Part shown: positions 29,306 to 39,623 of the stretch, in pieces | How positions within the stretch are numbered: position 1 is the first letter of the stretch | How the letters are laid out: each line of letters starts with the position of its first letter | Source: Brenneria sp. hezel4-2-4 | Lineage (GTDB): Bacteria > Pseudomonadota > Gammaproteobacteria > Enterobacterales > Enterobacteriaceae | Length of the DNA: 64,000 nt | Direction of reading: 5' to 3' | NCBI RefSeq assembly: GCF_013155275.1 | Contig: NZ_JABJXS010000014.1 | Location: 21,626-85,625, forward strand | Program-made: the position numbers and the translations under genes | Notes under the pieces: generated by a model | What the model saw: the letters and a program-made list of their open reading frames with translations, nothing else | Told to the model about the DNA's origin: nothing | The model's database searches: none

Positions 29306-30427
29306 ATGCATAACGCAGCACCCATAACCCGTCGGAAATCAAAGCGGATTTACGTCGGTAAGGTGCCTGTTGGTGACGGCGCGCCGATTGCGGTGCAGTC
29401 CATGACCAACACCCGAACCACTGATGTTGAAGCGACGGTTAATCAAATCAAATCACTGGAACGCGTCGGCGTCGATATTGTGCGCGTCTCCGTTCCCACC
29501 ATGGATGCGGCCGAAGCGTTCAAACTTATCAAACAGCAAGTCAATGTCCCACTCGTCGCCGACATCCATTTTGACTATCGTATCGCGCTGAAAGTGGCGG
29601 AATACGGCGTCGACTGCCTGCGGATCAACCCCGGCAACATCGGTAATGAAGAACGTATTCGTTCCGTTGTCGACTGTGCGCGTGATTACAATATCCCGAT
29701 TCGTATCGGGGTCAACGGCGGATCGCTGGAAAAGGATTTGCAGGAGAAGTACGGCGAGCCGACGCCGGAAGCGTTGCTGGAATCCGCCATGCGCCATGTT
29801 GATATTCTCGATCGCCTCAATTTCGATCGGTTTAAAGTCAGCGTGAAAGCGTCCGATGTTTTTCTGGCCGTGGAGTCCTATCGGTTGCTGGCCGCCCGTA
29901 TCGATCAGCCGTTGCATCTGGGGATTACCGAAGCCGGCGGGGCGCGCAGCGGGGCGGTTAAATCGGCAATAGGACTGGGTCTGCTGTTATCTGAAGGGAT
30001 CGGTGATACCTTACGTATTTCGCTGGCCGCCGATCCGGTAGAAGAAGTTAAAGTGGGCTTCGATATTCTGAAATCGTTGCGTATCCGTGCTCGCGGCATC
30101 AATTTTATCGCCTGTCCGACCTGTTCGCGGCAGGAGTTTGACGTGATTGGTACGGTCAACGCGCTGGAGCAACGGCTGGAAGATATCATCACGCCCATGG
30201 ATGTATCGATTATCGGTTGTGTGGTCAACGGGCCGGGCGAGGCATTGGTGTCCACCATCGGCGTGACCGGCGGGCACAATAAGAGCGGCTTCTATGAAGA
30301 CGGCGTGCGCCAGCGAGAACGTTTCGACAACGAACAGATGATCGACCAGCTTGAAGCGAAAATTCGTGCCAAGGCTTCGATGATGGATGAAAGCCAGCGC
30401 ATTACGGTAAATCTGGTCGATAAATAA
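29306..30427 (+). CDS. ispG: HMBPP synthase IspG (GcpE)
   Basis: [4Fe-4S] enzyme of 373 residues in the MEP isoprenoid pathway that converts 2-C-methyl-erythritol 2,4-cyclodiphosphate to HMBPP. Cluster ligands are in [11 protein letters not shown] (two Cys), [10 protein letters not shown] (Cys and Glu). The TIM-barrel N-terminal part has [16 protein letters not shown]. It follows rodZ by 48 bases. It is an Fe-S client of the isc system encoded in the same window. Confidence 0.97.
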   Translation: MHNAAPITRRKSKRIYVGKVPVGDGAPIAVQSMTNTRTTDVEATVNQIKSLERVGVDIVRVSVPTMDAAEAFKLIKQQVNVPLVADIHFDYRIALKVAEYGVDCLRINPGNIGNEERIRSVVDCARDYNIPIRIGVNGGSLEKDLQEKYGEPTPEALLESAMRHVDILDRLNFDRFKVSVKASDVFLAVESYRLLAARIDQPLHLGITEAGGARSGAVKSAIGLGLLLSEGIGDTLRISLAADPVEEVKVGFDILKSLRIRARGINFIACPTCSRQEFDVIGTVNALEQRLEDIITPMDVSIIGCVVNGPGEALVSTIGVTGGHNKSGFYEDGVRQRERFDNEQMIDQLEAKIRAKASMMDESQRITVNLVDK

Positions 30428-30497
30428 CCGTGCCGGTGCGGCTTGGGGCCGCCATCCGCATAAGTATGATTCCTGAACCCGATGGGGAACCTGTGCA

Positions 30498-30527
30498 TTG
30501 AAGATGCGACACCAATCCCCCTATAAT
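30498..30527 (+). promoter_or_regulatory. Probable sigma-70 promoter of hisS
   Basis: TTGAAG (30498-30503) and TATAAT (30522-30527) are separated by 18 bases and lie 37 bases upstream of the hisS start. A close match to consensus. Confidence 0.75.
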
Positions 30528-30563
30528 CGGGTTTATTTTTTGAAAAACGGATAGAGAACAGAC

Positions 30564-31838
30564 GTGGCAAAAAATATCCAAGCCATTCGCGGCATGAACG
30601 ATTACCTCCCGGCCGAAACGGCATTGTGGCAGCGTATTGAAAACAGCTTGAAACAGGTGCTCGGCAGCTACGGCTACAGTGAAATCCGTACCCCTATCGT
30701 TGAGCAGACCTCGCTGTTTAAACGTGCCATCGGTGAAGTCACCGATGTGGTTGAAAAAGAGATGTACACCTTTGAGGATCGCAACGGCGACAGTCTGACG
30801 TTGCGCCCTGAAAACACCGCTTCGTGCGTTCGCGCCGGTATCGAACACGGTATACTCTACAATCAGGAGCAGCGCCTGTGGTATCTCGGGCCGATGTTTC
30901 GTCACGAGCGCCCGCAGAAAGGCCGCTATCGCCAGTTTCATCAACTGGGGTGTGAAGTTTTTGGTCTGCAAGGGCCGGACATCGACGCCGAGTTGATTCT
31001 GCTTACTGCCCGCTGGTGGCGGGCGCTGGGTATTTCACAGCATGTTAGGCTGGAACTGAATTCGATTGGCTCGCTGGACGCGCGGGCGAAATACCGTGAA
31101 GCGCTGATCGCTTTCCTCGAACAGCATAAAGAAAAGTTGGACGAAGATTGCCTGCGCCGTATGTATACCAATCCGCTGCGGGTGCTGGATTCTAAAAATC
31201 CCCAGATTCAGGCGTTGCTGGACGATGCGCCGGCGCTGACCGACTATCTTGATGATGAATCCCGGGCGCACTTTGAGGCATTGGGTGAACTTTTAACGCA
31301 GTCCGGTATCCCATATACCGTTAATCCGCGTTTGGTTCGCGGTCTGGATTATTACAACCGCACCGTGTTTGAGTGGGTAACCACCAGTCTGGGCGCTCAG
31401 GGCACGGTCTGTGCCGGCGGGCGTTATGACGGCCTGGTCGAGCAACTGGGCGGACATGCGACGCCTGCCGTGGGCTTTGCGATGGGACTGGAGCGGTTGG
31501 TTCTGCTGGTGCAGTCCGTCAACCCTGAGTTTAAGGCCCACCCGGGAGTCGATGTTTATCTGATTTCGTCCGGCGAGGGAACGCAACTGGCGGCCATACA
31601 GTTGGCGGAGAAATTACGTGATACGCTGCCGCAACTGAAACTGATGACCAACTACGGCGGCGGCAATTTTAAAAAGCAATTTACCCGCGCCGATAAATGG
31701 GGCGCGCGCATTGCGCTGGTATTAGGCGAAAACGAAGTGGCGGCTGGTCAGGTGGTGATAAAAAATCTGACCAATGGCGAGCAGGATACATTGGCACAGG
31801 CCGACGTCGCCGCGCGGCTGGCAACGTTACTGGATTAA
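30564..31838 (+). CDS. hisS: Histidyl-tRNA synthetase
   Basis: Class II synthetase of 424 residues that charges tRNA-His. Motifs: [11 protein letters not shown], motif 2 [19 protein letters not shown], the histidine-specific [15 protein letters not shown] and [15 protein letters not shown], and a C-terminal anticodon-binding domain with [21 protein letters not shown]. Length equals E. coli HisS (424). It precedes yfgM by 13 bases. Confidence 0.98.
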   Translation: MAKNIQAIRGMNDYLPAETALWQRIENSLKQVLGSYGYSEIRTPIVEQTSLFKRAIGEVTDVVEKEMYTFEDRNGDSLTLRPENTASCVRAGIEHGILYNQEQRLWYLGPMFRHERPQKGRYRQFHQLGCEVFGLQGPDIDAELILLTARWWRALGISQHVRLELNSIGSLDARAKYREALIAFLEQHKEKLDEDCLRRMYTNPLRVLDSKNPQIQALLDDAPALTDYLDDESRAHFEALGELLTQSGIPYTVNPRLVRGLDYYNRTVFEWVTTSLGAQGTVCAGGRYDGLVEQLGGHATPAVGFAMGLERLVLLVQSVNPEFKAHPGVDVYLISSGEGTQLAAIQLAEKLRDTLPQLKLMTNYGGGNFKKQFTRADKWGARIALVLGENEVAAGQVVIKNLTNGEQDTLAQADVAARLATLLD

Positions 31839-31851
31839 GGAGAGAGACACC

Positions 31852-32472
31852 GTGGAAGTCTATACCACAGAGAATGAGCAGGTTGATGCGTTGCGTCGTT
31901 TCCTCGCTGAAAACGGCAAGGCGTTGGTTGTGGGCGTTGTGCTGGGTGTCGGCGCGCTGATTGGCTGGCGCTTTTGGCTGAATCACCAAAGCAACAGCGT
32001 ACTGGCGTCATCAACATCTTATCAGCAAATCAGCGACCATCTGGCGAGCGGTAAAGTTGAAGATATCTCGTCAGCGGAGAAATTTGCCGCTGAAAATAAA
32101 AACAACTACGGCGTGCTGGCCTCGCTGGAGTTGGCGCGTCATTATGTCGATCAAAATGATTTTGCCAAAGCGGAACAACAGCTGGCGCACGCGCAGTCCC
32201 AAACCAAAGATGCCGATTTGCTGTCTCTGGTGAATCTGCGTTTGGCGCGGATCCAGTTGCAAGAGCAAAAAGCCGATGAAGCGTTGAAAACGCTGGATGC
32301 CGTCAAGTTAGACGGCTGGGTGGCTCTGGCGGCGGAAGTTCGTGGTGACGCCCTGGCCAGCAAAGGGGATAATCAGGCCGCGCGCGAAGCTTATAATAAA
32401 GGTTTGGCCGCTAATCCACCGCAGGCATTGCAAGCATTGCTGCGTATGAAACTGAACAACCTGTCCAGCTAA
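31852..32472 (+). CDS. yfgM: YfgM, ancillary SecYEG translocon / chaperone-network protein
   Basis: Inner-membrane protein of 206 residues with one N-terminal transmembrane helix (ALVVGVVLGVGALIGWRFW, about 24-42) and a periplasmic TPR-like domain. In E. coli YfgM binds PpiD and SecYEG and helps outer-membrane protein folding. The GTG start at 31852 (VEVYTTENEQVDALRRF) matches the E. coli N-terminus and has AGGAGA eight bases upstream; an in-frame extension lies inside hisS and is rejected. It is followed ten bases later by bamB. Confidence 0.93.
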   Translation: MEVYTTENEQVDALRRFLAENGKALVVGVVLGVGALIGWRFWLNHQSNSVLASSTSYQQISDHLASGKVEDISSAEKFAAENKNNYGVLASLELARHYVDQNDFAKAEQQLAHAQSQTKDADLLSLVNLRLARIQLQEQKADEALKTLDAVKLDGWVALAAEVRGDALASKGDNQAAREAYNKGLAANPPQALQALLRMKLNNLSS

Positions 32473-32482
32473 GAGGAATTCC

Positions 32483-33664
32483 ATGCAACTGCGTAAAACA
32501 CTTCTGGTAGGACTGGTTTCCGTCGCCCTGCTGAGCGGATGTTCGCTGTTTAACAGCGAGGAAGATGTCGTGACCATGTCTCCATTGCCGACGGTGGAAA
32601 ATCAGTTCACGCCGACGAAGGTGTGGAGCCGTTCCGTAGGGAGCGGCATCGGCGAGTTCTATTCCAATCTGCACCCGGCCTGGCAGAGCGATCGGGTGTT
32701 TGCCGCCGATCGCCGCGGGACGGTAAAAGCGCTCGATCTCAACAGCGGCACTGAAATCTGGCATGCCGATCTGTCGGAAAAAACCGGCTTCCTTTCGCGC
32801 AATACACCGGCGTTATTATCCGGCGGCGTCGCGGTCGCGGGTAATCATGTTTATGTCGGCAGTGAAAGAGCGCAGGTATTTGCGCTGAACGCCGAAGACG
32901 GCTCCCCGGTATGGCAAACCAACGTCGCGGGCGAAGTGCTTTCGCGTCCGGTAAGCAGCGATGGCGTCGTGCTGGTTCATACCAGCAATGGGATGCTGCA
33001 AGCGCTGGATGAAACGGATGGCGCGATTAAGTGGACGGTTAATCTGGATATGCCGACGCTTTCTTTGCGCGGCGAATCGGCGCCGACCACGGCGTTTGGC
33101 GCGGCCATCGTCGGCGGCGATAACGGCCGGGTCAATGCGGTGCTGATCGAACAGGGCCAGTTAATCTGGCAGCAGCGTATTTCACAACCCAGCGGGGCGA
33201 CTGAAATCGATCGCCTGAACGATGTCGATACCACGCCGGTTGTTGTGGGCGAGGTCGTGTACGCGCTGGGTTATAACGGCAACATGACGGCGCTGGATCT
33301 GCGTTCCGGTCAGATCTTGTGGAAACGGGAACTGGGTTCGGTGCACGATTTCATCGTTGATGGCGACCGCATTTATCTGGTCGATCAGGATGACCGCGTT
33401 GTGGCGTTGAACACCAACGGCGGAGTGAATCTGTGGCGTCAGAGCGAGTTGTTGCACCGTAACCTGACGGCGCCTGTGCTGTATAACGGCTATCTGGTGG
33501 TAGGGGATACCGAAGGGTATCTGCACTGGCTGAATACGTCGGACGGTCGCTTTGTGGTTCAGCAAAAAGTGGATAGTTCAGGTTTCCTGAGCAAGCCGGT
33601 GATCGCCAGCGACAAGCTGCTTATTCAGGCGAAGAACGGCGAAGTTTACGCCTTCACCCGCTAG
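32483..33664 (+). CDS. bamB: Outer-membrane assembly lipoprotein BamB
   Basis: Beta-propeller lipoprotein of 393 residues in the BAM complex that folds outer-membrane beta-barrels. It has a lipobox (VALLSGCSLF, Cys at about 20) and repeated PQQ-like blades such as VYVGSERAQVFALNAEDG and VYALGYNGNMTALDLRSG. Same place and size as E. coli bamB (392). Ends before a terminator. Confidence 0.97.
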   Translation: MQLRKTLLVGLVSVALLSGCSLFNSEEDVVTMSPLPTVENQFTPTKVWSRSVGSGIGEFYSNLHPAWQSDRVFAADRRGTVKALDLNSGTEIWHADLSEKTGFLSRNTPALLSGGVAVAGNHVYVGSERAQVFALNAEDGSPVWQTNVAGEVLSRPVSSDGVVLVHTSNGMLQALDETDGAIKWTVNLDMPTLSLRGESAPTTAFGAAIVGGDNGRVNAVLIEQGQLIWQQRISQPSGATEIDRLNDVDTTPVVVGEVVYALGYNGNMTALDLRSGQILWKRELGSVHDFIVDGDRIYLVDQDDRVVALNTNGGVNLWRQSELLHRNLTAPVLYNGYLVVGDTEGYLHWLNTSDGRFVVQQKVDSSGFLSKPVIASDKLLIQAKNGEVYAFTR

Positions 33665-33714
33665 TTAAGAAGACAGAACCTTTGGATCGCTGCCGGTTGC
33701 AGATACGATCCCCC

Positions 33715-33753
33715 AACGGCTCCTGACAGTATCAGGGGCCGTTTCGTCTTTTA
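33715..33753 (+). terminator. Intrinsic terminator of the hisS-yfgM-bamB unit
   Basis: Stem aacggctcctga / tcaggggccgtt (near-perfect) with a 5-base loop, then a T-rich stretch (tcgtctttt). Confidence 0.85.
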
Positions 33754-33810
33754 TCGTCAGCGAGTAATTTCGCTGTAACGTATTGAAATATAAGTAATGA
33801 GGTTGTAACA

Positions 33811-35304
33811 ATGATACCTGTCGTCGCGCTGGTCGGACGTCCGAACGTGGGGAAATCCACTTTATTTAACCGCTTAACGCGTACGCGTGATGCATTGGTG
33901 GCGGATTTCCCGGGGTTGACGCGTGACCGCAAGTATGGCCGTGCAGAAGTGGAAGGCCATGAGTTTATCATCGTCGATACCGGCGGCATCGATGGCACGG
34001 AAGACGGTGTGGAAACCCGAATGGCGGGGCAGTCGCTGGTGGCGATTGAAGAGGCCGACATCGTGTTGTTTATGGTGGATGCCCGTGCGGGACTTATGCC
34101 CGCCGACCAGGGCATCGCCCAACATTTGCGCAGCCGCCAGAAAGCAACTTTTCTGGTCGCCAATAAAACGGACGGTATTGACCCCGATACCGTCATCGGC
34201 GATTTCTATTCGCTGGGAATGGGGGAGATTTATCCGATAGCGGCTTCCCACGGACGCGGCGTCACCTCCTTGCTGGAAAAAGTGCTGTTGCCGTTTGTGC
34301 AGAGCGATGAGTCCGCCTCTGTTGAACTGACGGAAGAAGAAGAGAACGCCGCTTACTGGGCGGAGCAGCTTGCACAAGAGCAGGGTGCTGAAAAAGCCGA
34401 GGCGGAGGAAGACGATTTTAACCCGGAAGATCTGCCGATCAAGCTGGCTATCGTCGGCCGCCCCAACGTGGGGAAATCCACGCTGACCAACCGTATTCTG
34501 GGTGAAGAGCGCGTGGTGGTTTACGATATGCCGGGCACCACGCGTGACAGTATTTACATTCCGATGGTGCGTGATGAACGAGAATATGTGCTGATCGATA
34601 CCGCCGGGGTGCGTAAACGCGGCAAAGTAACCGATACGGTTGAAAAATTCTCGGTGATTAAAACGTTGAAGGCGATTGAAGACGCCAACGTTGTGATGCT
34701 GGTCATTGACGCCCGTGAAGGTATTTCCGATCAGGATCTTTCATTATTGGGCTTTATCCTCAATAGCGGGCGCTCACTGGTGATCGTGGTCAACAAGTGG
34801 GACGGCCTATCACCGGACGTTCGCGATCAAGTCAAGGAAACGCTGGATTTGCGCCTCGGCTTTATCGATTTTGCCCGTATTCATTTCATCTCGGCGTTGC
34901 ATGGCAGCGGCGTGGGCAATCTGTTCGAGTCGGTGATTGAAGCCTACACGTGCGCCACCCGCCGGGTGGGCACCTCCATGCTGACCCGCATTATGCAGAT
35001 GGCGGCGGACGACCATCAGCCGCCGCTGGTACGTGGGCGCCGGGTGAAGCTTAAATATGCGCATGCCGGCGGCTACAACCCGCCGATTGTGGTGATCCAC
35101 GGTAATCAGGTCAAAGATCTGCCCGATTCCTACAAACGTTATCTGATGAATTACTACCGCCGCTCGCTGGATGTGATGGGAACGCCGATCCGCATCCAGT
35201 TCAAAGAGGGGGAAAACCCCTTTGCGGATAAGCGCAACACATTGACGCCAAACCAGTTACGCAAGCGTAAACGTTTGATGCAGCATCTTAAAAAGAGCAA
35301 ATAA
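33811..35304 (+). CDS. der: Ribosome-assembly GTPase Der (EngA)
   Basis: Double-GTPase of 497 residues needed for 50S subunit assembly. Two G domains each have GRPNVGKST (residues about 8 and 215), with switch motifs PGLTRDR and PGTTRDS, NKTDG and NKWDG, and a C-terminal KH-like domain ending [27 protein letters not shown] basic tail. Placement after bamB is conserved. Confidence 0.98.
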   Translation: MIPVVALVGRPNVGKSTLFNRLTRTRDALVADFPGLTRDRKYGRAEVEGHEFIIVDTGGIDGTEDGVETRMAGQSLVAIEEADIVLFMVDARAGLMPADQGIAQHLRSRQKATFLVANKTDGIDPDTVIGDFYSLGMGEIYPIAASHGRGVTSLLEKVLLPFVQSDESASVELTEEEENAAYWAEQLAQEQGAEKAEAEEDDFNPEDLPIKLAIVGRPNVGKSTLTNRILGEERVVVYDMPGTTRDSIYIPMVRDEREYVLIDTAGVRKRGKVTDTVEKFSVIKTLKAIEDANVVMLVIDAREGISDQDLSLLGFILNSGRSLVIVVNKWDGLSPDVRDQVKETLDLRLGFIDFARIHFISALHGSGVGNLFESVIEAYTCATRRVGTSMLTRIMQMAADDHQPPLVRGRRVKLKYAHAGGYNPPIVVIHGNQVKDLPDSYKRYLMNYYRRSLDVMGTPIRIQFKEGENPFADKRNTLTPNQLRKRKRLMQHLKKSK

Positions 35305-35311
35305 TGAATAA

Positions 35312-35339
35312 GCGGGGCGGATAGCAATATTCGCCCCGC
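35312..35339 (+). terminator. Hairpin after der
   Basis: GC-rich stem gcggggcg / cgccccgc, which the flanking gata/tatt can extend. It lacks a good T-run, so it may be a weak or factor-assisted terminator. Confidence 0.5.
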
Positions 35340-35396
35340 ATTGTTGAGTAGCGACCATGATTGAATGGCGATCATGCTGAATCATTAAGGGCATTT

Positions 35397-36356
35397 ATGT
35401 CTTGGGAAACCTGGAGTTTTGCATTTAACGTTACAATGCCGAATCTGTTGATGCTGCTGATGGGAATGGCGTTGCGGAAAATAGGCATGCTGAACGATGC
35501 CTTTTGCGATTCAGCCATGCGACTGGTATTCAATTTATCTCTCCCGTGCTTGCTGTTTTTCAGCGTGGCCACCAACCACCAGTCGATTATTGAGCAACTG
35601 CCGCTGGTCATTTACGGCGTTATCGGTACGCTGGCCACCTTTCTGCTGCTTGAAGTGGCGGCTATTCGTTTGGTTAAAGAACCGACCGAGCGTGGGGTTT
35701 TTGTTCAGGGCGGATTTCGATCGAATACCGGAATTATGGGGCTGGCGTTTGCCATGAGCGCCTATGGCGAAGAGGGGGTAGCCGTCGGATCGCTGTATTT
35801 GATTGTCACGGTGATTATGTTTAACGCGCTGTCGGTGATCACCCTGACGCGCAGCCTGCATAATAAATCGCACGGTCAGGGCATCAGCAAGCGTGAACTG
35901 TTGATGAGTATCGCCACCAATCCGCTGATTATCGGCTTACTGAGCGGATTGCTCTATTCACAAAGCCGGCTGCCGATGCCCGGGGTGATCCATCAGACCG
36001 GAAGTTTTATCGCTTCGTTGGCTCTGCCGTTAGCCTTGCTGTGCGCCGGCGCCAGCCTTGACTGGCGTAGTATGTTCCGATCGTCCAATGTCGCACTGCT
36101 CTCTTCCACGGCTAAACTATTGATCGTGCCGGCGATACTGACGTTGGGCGGATGGCTGGTAGGTTTTCGCGGGGTGACGCTCGGCGTTATTTTTCTGTTT
36201 TCCGCCACGCCGACGGCGGCGGGCAGCTATGTCATGACCAGGGCAATGGGCGGAAATGCGACGCTGGCGGCCAATATTATTGGCTTAACCACCGCAGGTT
36301 CGTTCTTTGTCATCGCGCTGGGACTCTATTTCTTACGTTCGCTGGGTGTGATTTAG
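35397..36356 (+). CDS. AEC family (auxin efflux carrier-like) transporter
   Basis: Inner-membrane protein of 319 residues with about ten hydrophobic segments, in the AEC/BART superfamily. Family features are NVTMPNLLMLLMGMALRKIGMLN at the start, GGFRSNTGIMGLAFA, ALPLALLCAGASLDW, and FLFSATPTAAGSYVM near the end. Members move organic acids or similar anions in bacteria; the substrate here is unknown. The ATG at 35397 is preferred to an upstream TTG because it begins at the first conserved residues. It has no linked enzyme gene. Confidence 0.85.
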   Translation: MSWETWSFAFNVTMPNLLMLLMGMALRKIGMLNDAFCDSAMRLVFNLSLPCLLFFSVATNHQSIIEQLPLVIYGVIGTLATFLLLEVAAIRLVKEPTERGVFVQGGFRSNTGIMGLAFAMSAYGEEGVAVGSLYLIVTVIMFNALSVITLTRSLHNKSHGQGISKRELLMSIATNPLIIGLLSGLLYSQSRLPMPGVIHQTGSFIASLALPLALLCAGASLDWRSMFRSSNVALLSSTAKLLIVPAILTLGGWLVGFRGVTLGVIFLFSATPTAAGSYVMTRAMGGNATLAANIIGLTTAGSFFVIALGLYFLRSLGVI

Positions 36357-36377
36357 GTATTTCAGAGAGGAGAAAAA

Positions 36378-36608
36378 ATGGAAGCCATCTGTCCACAATG
36401 CCACCACGCGATGACGTGGCAAAACGGCGATGTGTTCGGTTGTCCTCACTGCCGGCAGCGTTATCGGCGCGCGGCATATTGTCCCGAATGCCGGCACGAG
36501 CTTCAGACGTTAAAAGCCTGCGGGGCGCTGGACTATTTTTGCCAGCAAGGGCACGGGCTGATCTCCAGCAAGCGCGTCATTTTCGACTATCTTCCTGTCG
36601 ATCGGTGA
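36378..36608 (+). CDS. yfgJ: Zinc-ribbon protein YfgJ
   Basis: Small protein of 76 residues with three CxxC pairs (CPQC, CPHC, CPEC), then CGALDYFCQQGHGLISSKRV, matching E. coli YfgJ. Probably binds zinc; function unknown. It starts 21 bases after the AEC gene, behind GAGAGGAG. Its 3' end overlaps the 3' end of the opposing emfourin gene by about 30 bases. Confidence 0.88.
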   Translation: MEAICPQCHHAMTWQNGDVFGCPHCRQRYRRAAYCPECRHELQTLKACGALDYFCQQGHGLISSKRVIFDYLPVDR

Positions 36609-36948
36609 TGGATGTGCCATTGCGCCAGAGCGCTTCCAACTCCTTAGGCGCGGACTGCTCCGGGATCAGTAAAATTGCCTCGGCATACTGATTCTTTTGC
36701 GGGTGGCTATAGCTGATGTGAATGCGGTAATAGAACTGATCGCCGCGGCCGGGGCCGTCCGGCTCGCCGGGTTCTCTGGCTTGCGGGAGCGCGTCGCGCA
36801 GCGCGCGGCACAGACGCTCCCGCTCCGCCGACGGCATCGTCGCCAGTGCGAAACGTCGCTGCCCGGCCAGTTTGGGCAGCCAGGCAATCCCTCCCTCGCG
36901 CGCCAGCTCGACAATGGCGTCATCGGTAAGCTCAGGCAGGGTTTTCAT
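36577..36948 (-). CDS. Emfourin-type inhibitor of protealysin
   Basis: Protein of 123 residues encoded immediately after protealysin, overlapping its stop by four bases (ATGA). In Serratia proteamaculans the equivalent gene encodes emfourin, a slow-binding protein inhibitor of protealysin. Features here: SIGNAL-less cytoplasmic N-terminus (MKTLPELTDDAIVELAREGG), a central FALATMPSAERERLC and a C-terminal strand-rich FYYRIHISYSHP. The assignment rests on context and family size as much as sequence. It converges with yfgJ and the ends overlap. Confidence 0.82.
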   Translation of the reverse strand: MKTLPELTDDAIVELAREGGIAWLPKLAGQRRFALATMPSAERERLCRALRDALPQAREPGEPDGPGRGDQFYYRIHISYSHPQKNQYAEAILLIPEQSAPKELEALWRNGTSITDRQEDSRK

Positions 36949-37988
36949 ACGTTATCCATCGTCGATACCACCCCTACTTTTTCCCAGGATTGTTTAATGA
37001 TATCGGCGACGGCCCGATCGAAACGCTGTGCGGCATGGTGGATGGTAAGGCGGGAAAAAACCTCAAAATCGGCATTCTGCGGCAAAGATTTATCGCACAG
37101 CGTGTCATACCAGATTCTGCCGGCTTTTTCCCAGGAATAACCGCCCAGTTCGCTTGCCGCCAGATAGAACGCCCGATTCGGTATCCCGGAGTTCAGGTGT
37201 ACGCCGCCGTTGTCTTCGCGGGTGTTGATATAGTCATTCATGTGCGCCGGCTGCGGATCCGTTCCCAGCAGCAGGTCGTCATAGGCCGTTCCCGGATTCG
37301 ACATAGAGCGCAGACCGCTGCCGTGGATCCCCTCGGCAAGCAACTCCTCGCCAATCATCCAGTCTGCCTGCTCCGCGGTTTGCCCGCGGTGAAATTGTTT
37401 TACCATGGATGCAAAAACGTCGGACAGCGATTCGTTCAGAGCGCCGGATTGTCTGAAATAGATTAAGTCCGCTTCGCTTTCTATCACGCCATGCGTCAGT
37501 TCATGCGCCACGATATCGATGGCGATAGTAAAGCGGTTGAAGATTTTGCCGTCGCCGTCGCCGAATACCATCTGTTGTCCGTTCCAGAACGCATTTTGAT
37601 AATCCTGACCGTAATGTACCGTACCGGCGAGCGTCAGCCCCTGATTATCAAGCGAATTTCGCTGAAACGTCCGCCAGAAGAAATCATAGGTGGCGCCCAG
37701 GTAATCATAGGCTTCATCGACGGCGATATCGCCGTTGCTGCTTTGTCCTTCCGCCCGCACTTGTTTGCCAGGCAACTGCTGCTGGTTTTCCGCATCATAA
37801 ATCTCGCGGTGCGCCTGACCCGCGACAGCCAGCGCGTGAGGCGCCGGTCTGGGATGCGTGGTTACCATCAGAGACTGAACATGCATTAAGGTCTGCTGGG
37901 CGCAGTGACGCTCGGCCTCTGAACCATTAGCGATAATACGATGCAAGATGTAGGGAGGGATTACGCTGTGAATCGGTCTGGACTTCAT
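36945..37988 (-). CDS. Protealysin-like M4 metalloprotease
   Basis: Thermolysin-family zinc protease precursor of 347 residues. It has no signal peptide; the first ~50 residues are the short protealysin-type propeptide with the PPYILHRI motif that is cut on maturation. The zinc site is VAHELTHGV with the third ligand in ALNESLSDV; SGIPNRAFYLAA and the catalytic His region near the C-terminus are also present. Homologues in Serratia cleave actin, OmpX and other targets and affect invasion. It is co-transcribed with its inhibitor, which fits a cytoplasmic enzyme that must be restrained. Confidence 0.93.
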   Translation of the reverse strand: MKSRPIHSVIPPYILHRIIANGSEAERHCAQQTLMHVQSLMVTTHPRPAPHALAVAGQAHREIYDAENQQQLPGKQVRAEGQSSNGDIAVDEAYDYLGATYDFFWRTFQRNSLDNQGLTLAGTVHYGQDYQNAFWNGQQMVFGDGDGKIFNRFTIAIDIVAHELTHGVIESEADLIYFRQSGALNESLSDVFASMVKQFHRGQTAEQADWMIGEELLAEGIHGSGLRSMSNPGTAYDDLLLGTDPQPAHMNDYINTREDNGGVHLNSGIPNRAFYLAASELGGYSWEKAGRIWYDTLCDKSLPQNADFEVFSRLTIHHAAQRFDRAVADIIKQSWEKVGVVSTMDNV

Positions 37989-38067
37989 ACCTCTATCTCC
38001 TTGAGAAGGTGGTCATCGGCAATTCAGACGTTCAGCTACAGCCGTAAGTATAACCCAGAAGCAGGCG

Positions 38068-39450
38068 CTAGGTTCGGCGCTTTTTGACTATTGGTGCCGT
38101 CGACTTTTCCGCCACTAGCGCAGTGACCTGGCTTTCGATCCAGCCATCCCGCAGGCGGGTTTTTAAGGTATCGCCCGGCGCAGTTTGGGCAATGTTCTTC
38201 AGCACCCGTCCATCGGGCGTGGTGGTAACGTTATAACCGCGCGCCAGCGTCGCCAACGGGCTGACGCCTTCCAGATGCGAGCAGGCGACGCCCAATCGCT
38301 GTTTGTGCTGATTGAGCTGACGTTCAATGGCATGCCGCATCTGATACTGTAACTGCTGCAAGCGTTGCTGCGCACGATGAATTTTCGGTTGCGGCTGTTG
38401 CTGAATCAGGCGCTGTTGTATACGTTCACTGCGGCGCGATAGTTGCCTGAGCTGTAACTGCATAGCCTCATCCAGCCGCTGGCGCAGTTTAATCAGTTGG
38501 GTTTGCTGGCGAGCCAGCCTAAGCTGCGGATGCTGCTGCTGTAAGCGATGGTTTAAGCGGGTAAACTCGCGATTGCGCTGGGCCAGATAATAATCCATCG
38601 CCATTTCCAGCCGCTGACGCTGGGATTGTATCTGGCGCAGCAGTTCAAGCTGATTGCGGCTGACCAGCTCCGCCGCGGCGGAAGGCGTCGGGGCGCGTAA
38701 ATCGCCGACAAAATCGGCGATGGTGACATCGGTTTCATGGCCGACCGCGCTGACGATGGGAATGCGGCTGGCGAAAATCGCCCGGGCGACGCGCTCATCG
38801 TTAAAGCTCCATAAATCCTCCAGCGAACCGCCGCCGCGGCCGACGATCAGCACGTCGCATTCATTACGCCGGTTAGCCAGTTCAATGGCGCGCACAATTT
38901 GCAGCGGCGCTTCGCTGCCCTGTACGGCGGTGGGGTAGACCACCACCGGCAGCGAAGGATCGCGCCGTTGCAATACCTGCAAAATATCATGCAGCGCCGC
39001 GCCGCTGGCGGAGGTCACCACCCCGACCTGTCGGGCCGGACTCGGCAATACCTGTTTAAACTGCTGATCGAAAAGCCCCTCTTCGGCCAGGCGCTGTTTT
39101 AATTGCTCAAACTGCTGTTGCAGCAGCCCGTCGCCCGCCGGCTGCATACTTTCCGCCAGCAGTTGGTAATCGCCGCGGGGTTCGTACAGCGTGATCGCCG
39201 CGCGTATCAGTACCTGCTGACCGTTTTGCGGACGAAAGGTGACGCGGCGGTTACTGTTGCGGAACATGGCGCAACGTACCTGCGCGCGTTCATCTTTCAG
39301 CGTGAAGTACCAGTGGCCGGATGAGGGCTGAGAAAAGTTGGAGATTTCGCCGGAAAGCCATATCTGGCCCATTTCCATTTCCAGCAGTTGCCGAACCGTC
39401 TGGTTCAGGCGGCTGACGGTAAAAATTGCAGAGGAGGGAAATTGAGACAT
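38068..39450 (-). CDS. xseA: Exodeoxyribonuclease VII large subunit
   Basis: DNA-binding and catalytic subunit of 460 residues of the single-strand-specific nuclease ExoVII. It has an N-terminal OB fold ([13 protein letters not shown]: [19 protein letters not shown]), the conserved core [15 protein letters not shown] and [33 protein letters not shown], and a long Gln/Arg-rich coiled coil (residues 270-400). The start [17 protein letters not shown] is chosen by homology. It is divergent from guaB, as in E. coli. Confidence 0.97.
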   Translation of the reverse strand: MSQFPSSAIFTVSRLNQTVRQLLEMEMGQIWLSGEISNFSQPSSGHWYFTLKDERAQVRCAMFRNSNRRVTFRPQNGQQVLIRAAITLYEPRGDYQLLAESMQPAGDGLLQQQFEQLKQRLAEEGLFDQQFKQVLPSPARQVGVVTSASGAALHDILQVLQRRDPSLPVVVYPTAVQGSEAPLQIVRAIELANRRNECDVLIVGRGGGSLEDLWSFNDERVARAIFASRIPIVSAVGHETDVTIADFVGDLRAPTPSAAAELVSRNQLELLRQIQSQRQRLEMAMDYYLAQRNREFTRLNHRLQQQHPQLRLARQQTQLIKLRQRLDEAMQLQLRQLSRRSERIQQRLIQQQPQPKIHRAQQRLQQLQYQMRHAIERQLNQHKQRLGVACSHLEGVSPLATLARGYNVTTTPDGRVLKNIAQTAPGDTLKTRLRDGWIESQVTALVAEKSTAPIVKKRRT

Positions 39451-39544
39451 TGTGAGCCAGATCAAATTTTAAAACAGTGACTTAATTGATCGATACTACC
39501 TGCCTGCAACAGGTAATCAAGCATTTTATTAAAAATAGTGCTGG

Positions 39545-39570
39545 AGGCAACCGGTTACGCTCTGTATAAT
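39545..39570 (+). promoter_or_regulatory. guaB promoter with PurR-like operator
   Basis: TATAAT at 39565-39570 is the likely -10 of guaBA. Just upstream aggcaaccggttacgc (39545-39560) matches 11 of 16 positions of the PurR consensus, at the place where PurR and DnaA control the E. coli guaBA promoter. Confidence 0.6.
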
Positions 39571-39623
39571 GCCACGGCAATATTTTATCCGTTCTTAACA
39601 TCCACCTTGGTGAGATATTGCCC

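Noticed and set aside
37491..37889. 132-codon plus-strand frame opposite protealysin, and similar frames opposite most core genes
   Set aside because: All coincide with well-supported genes on the other strand and show no motif or ribosome site.
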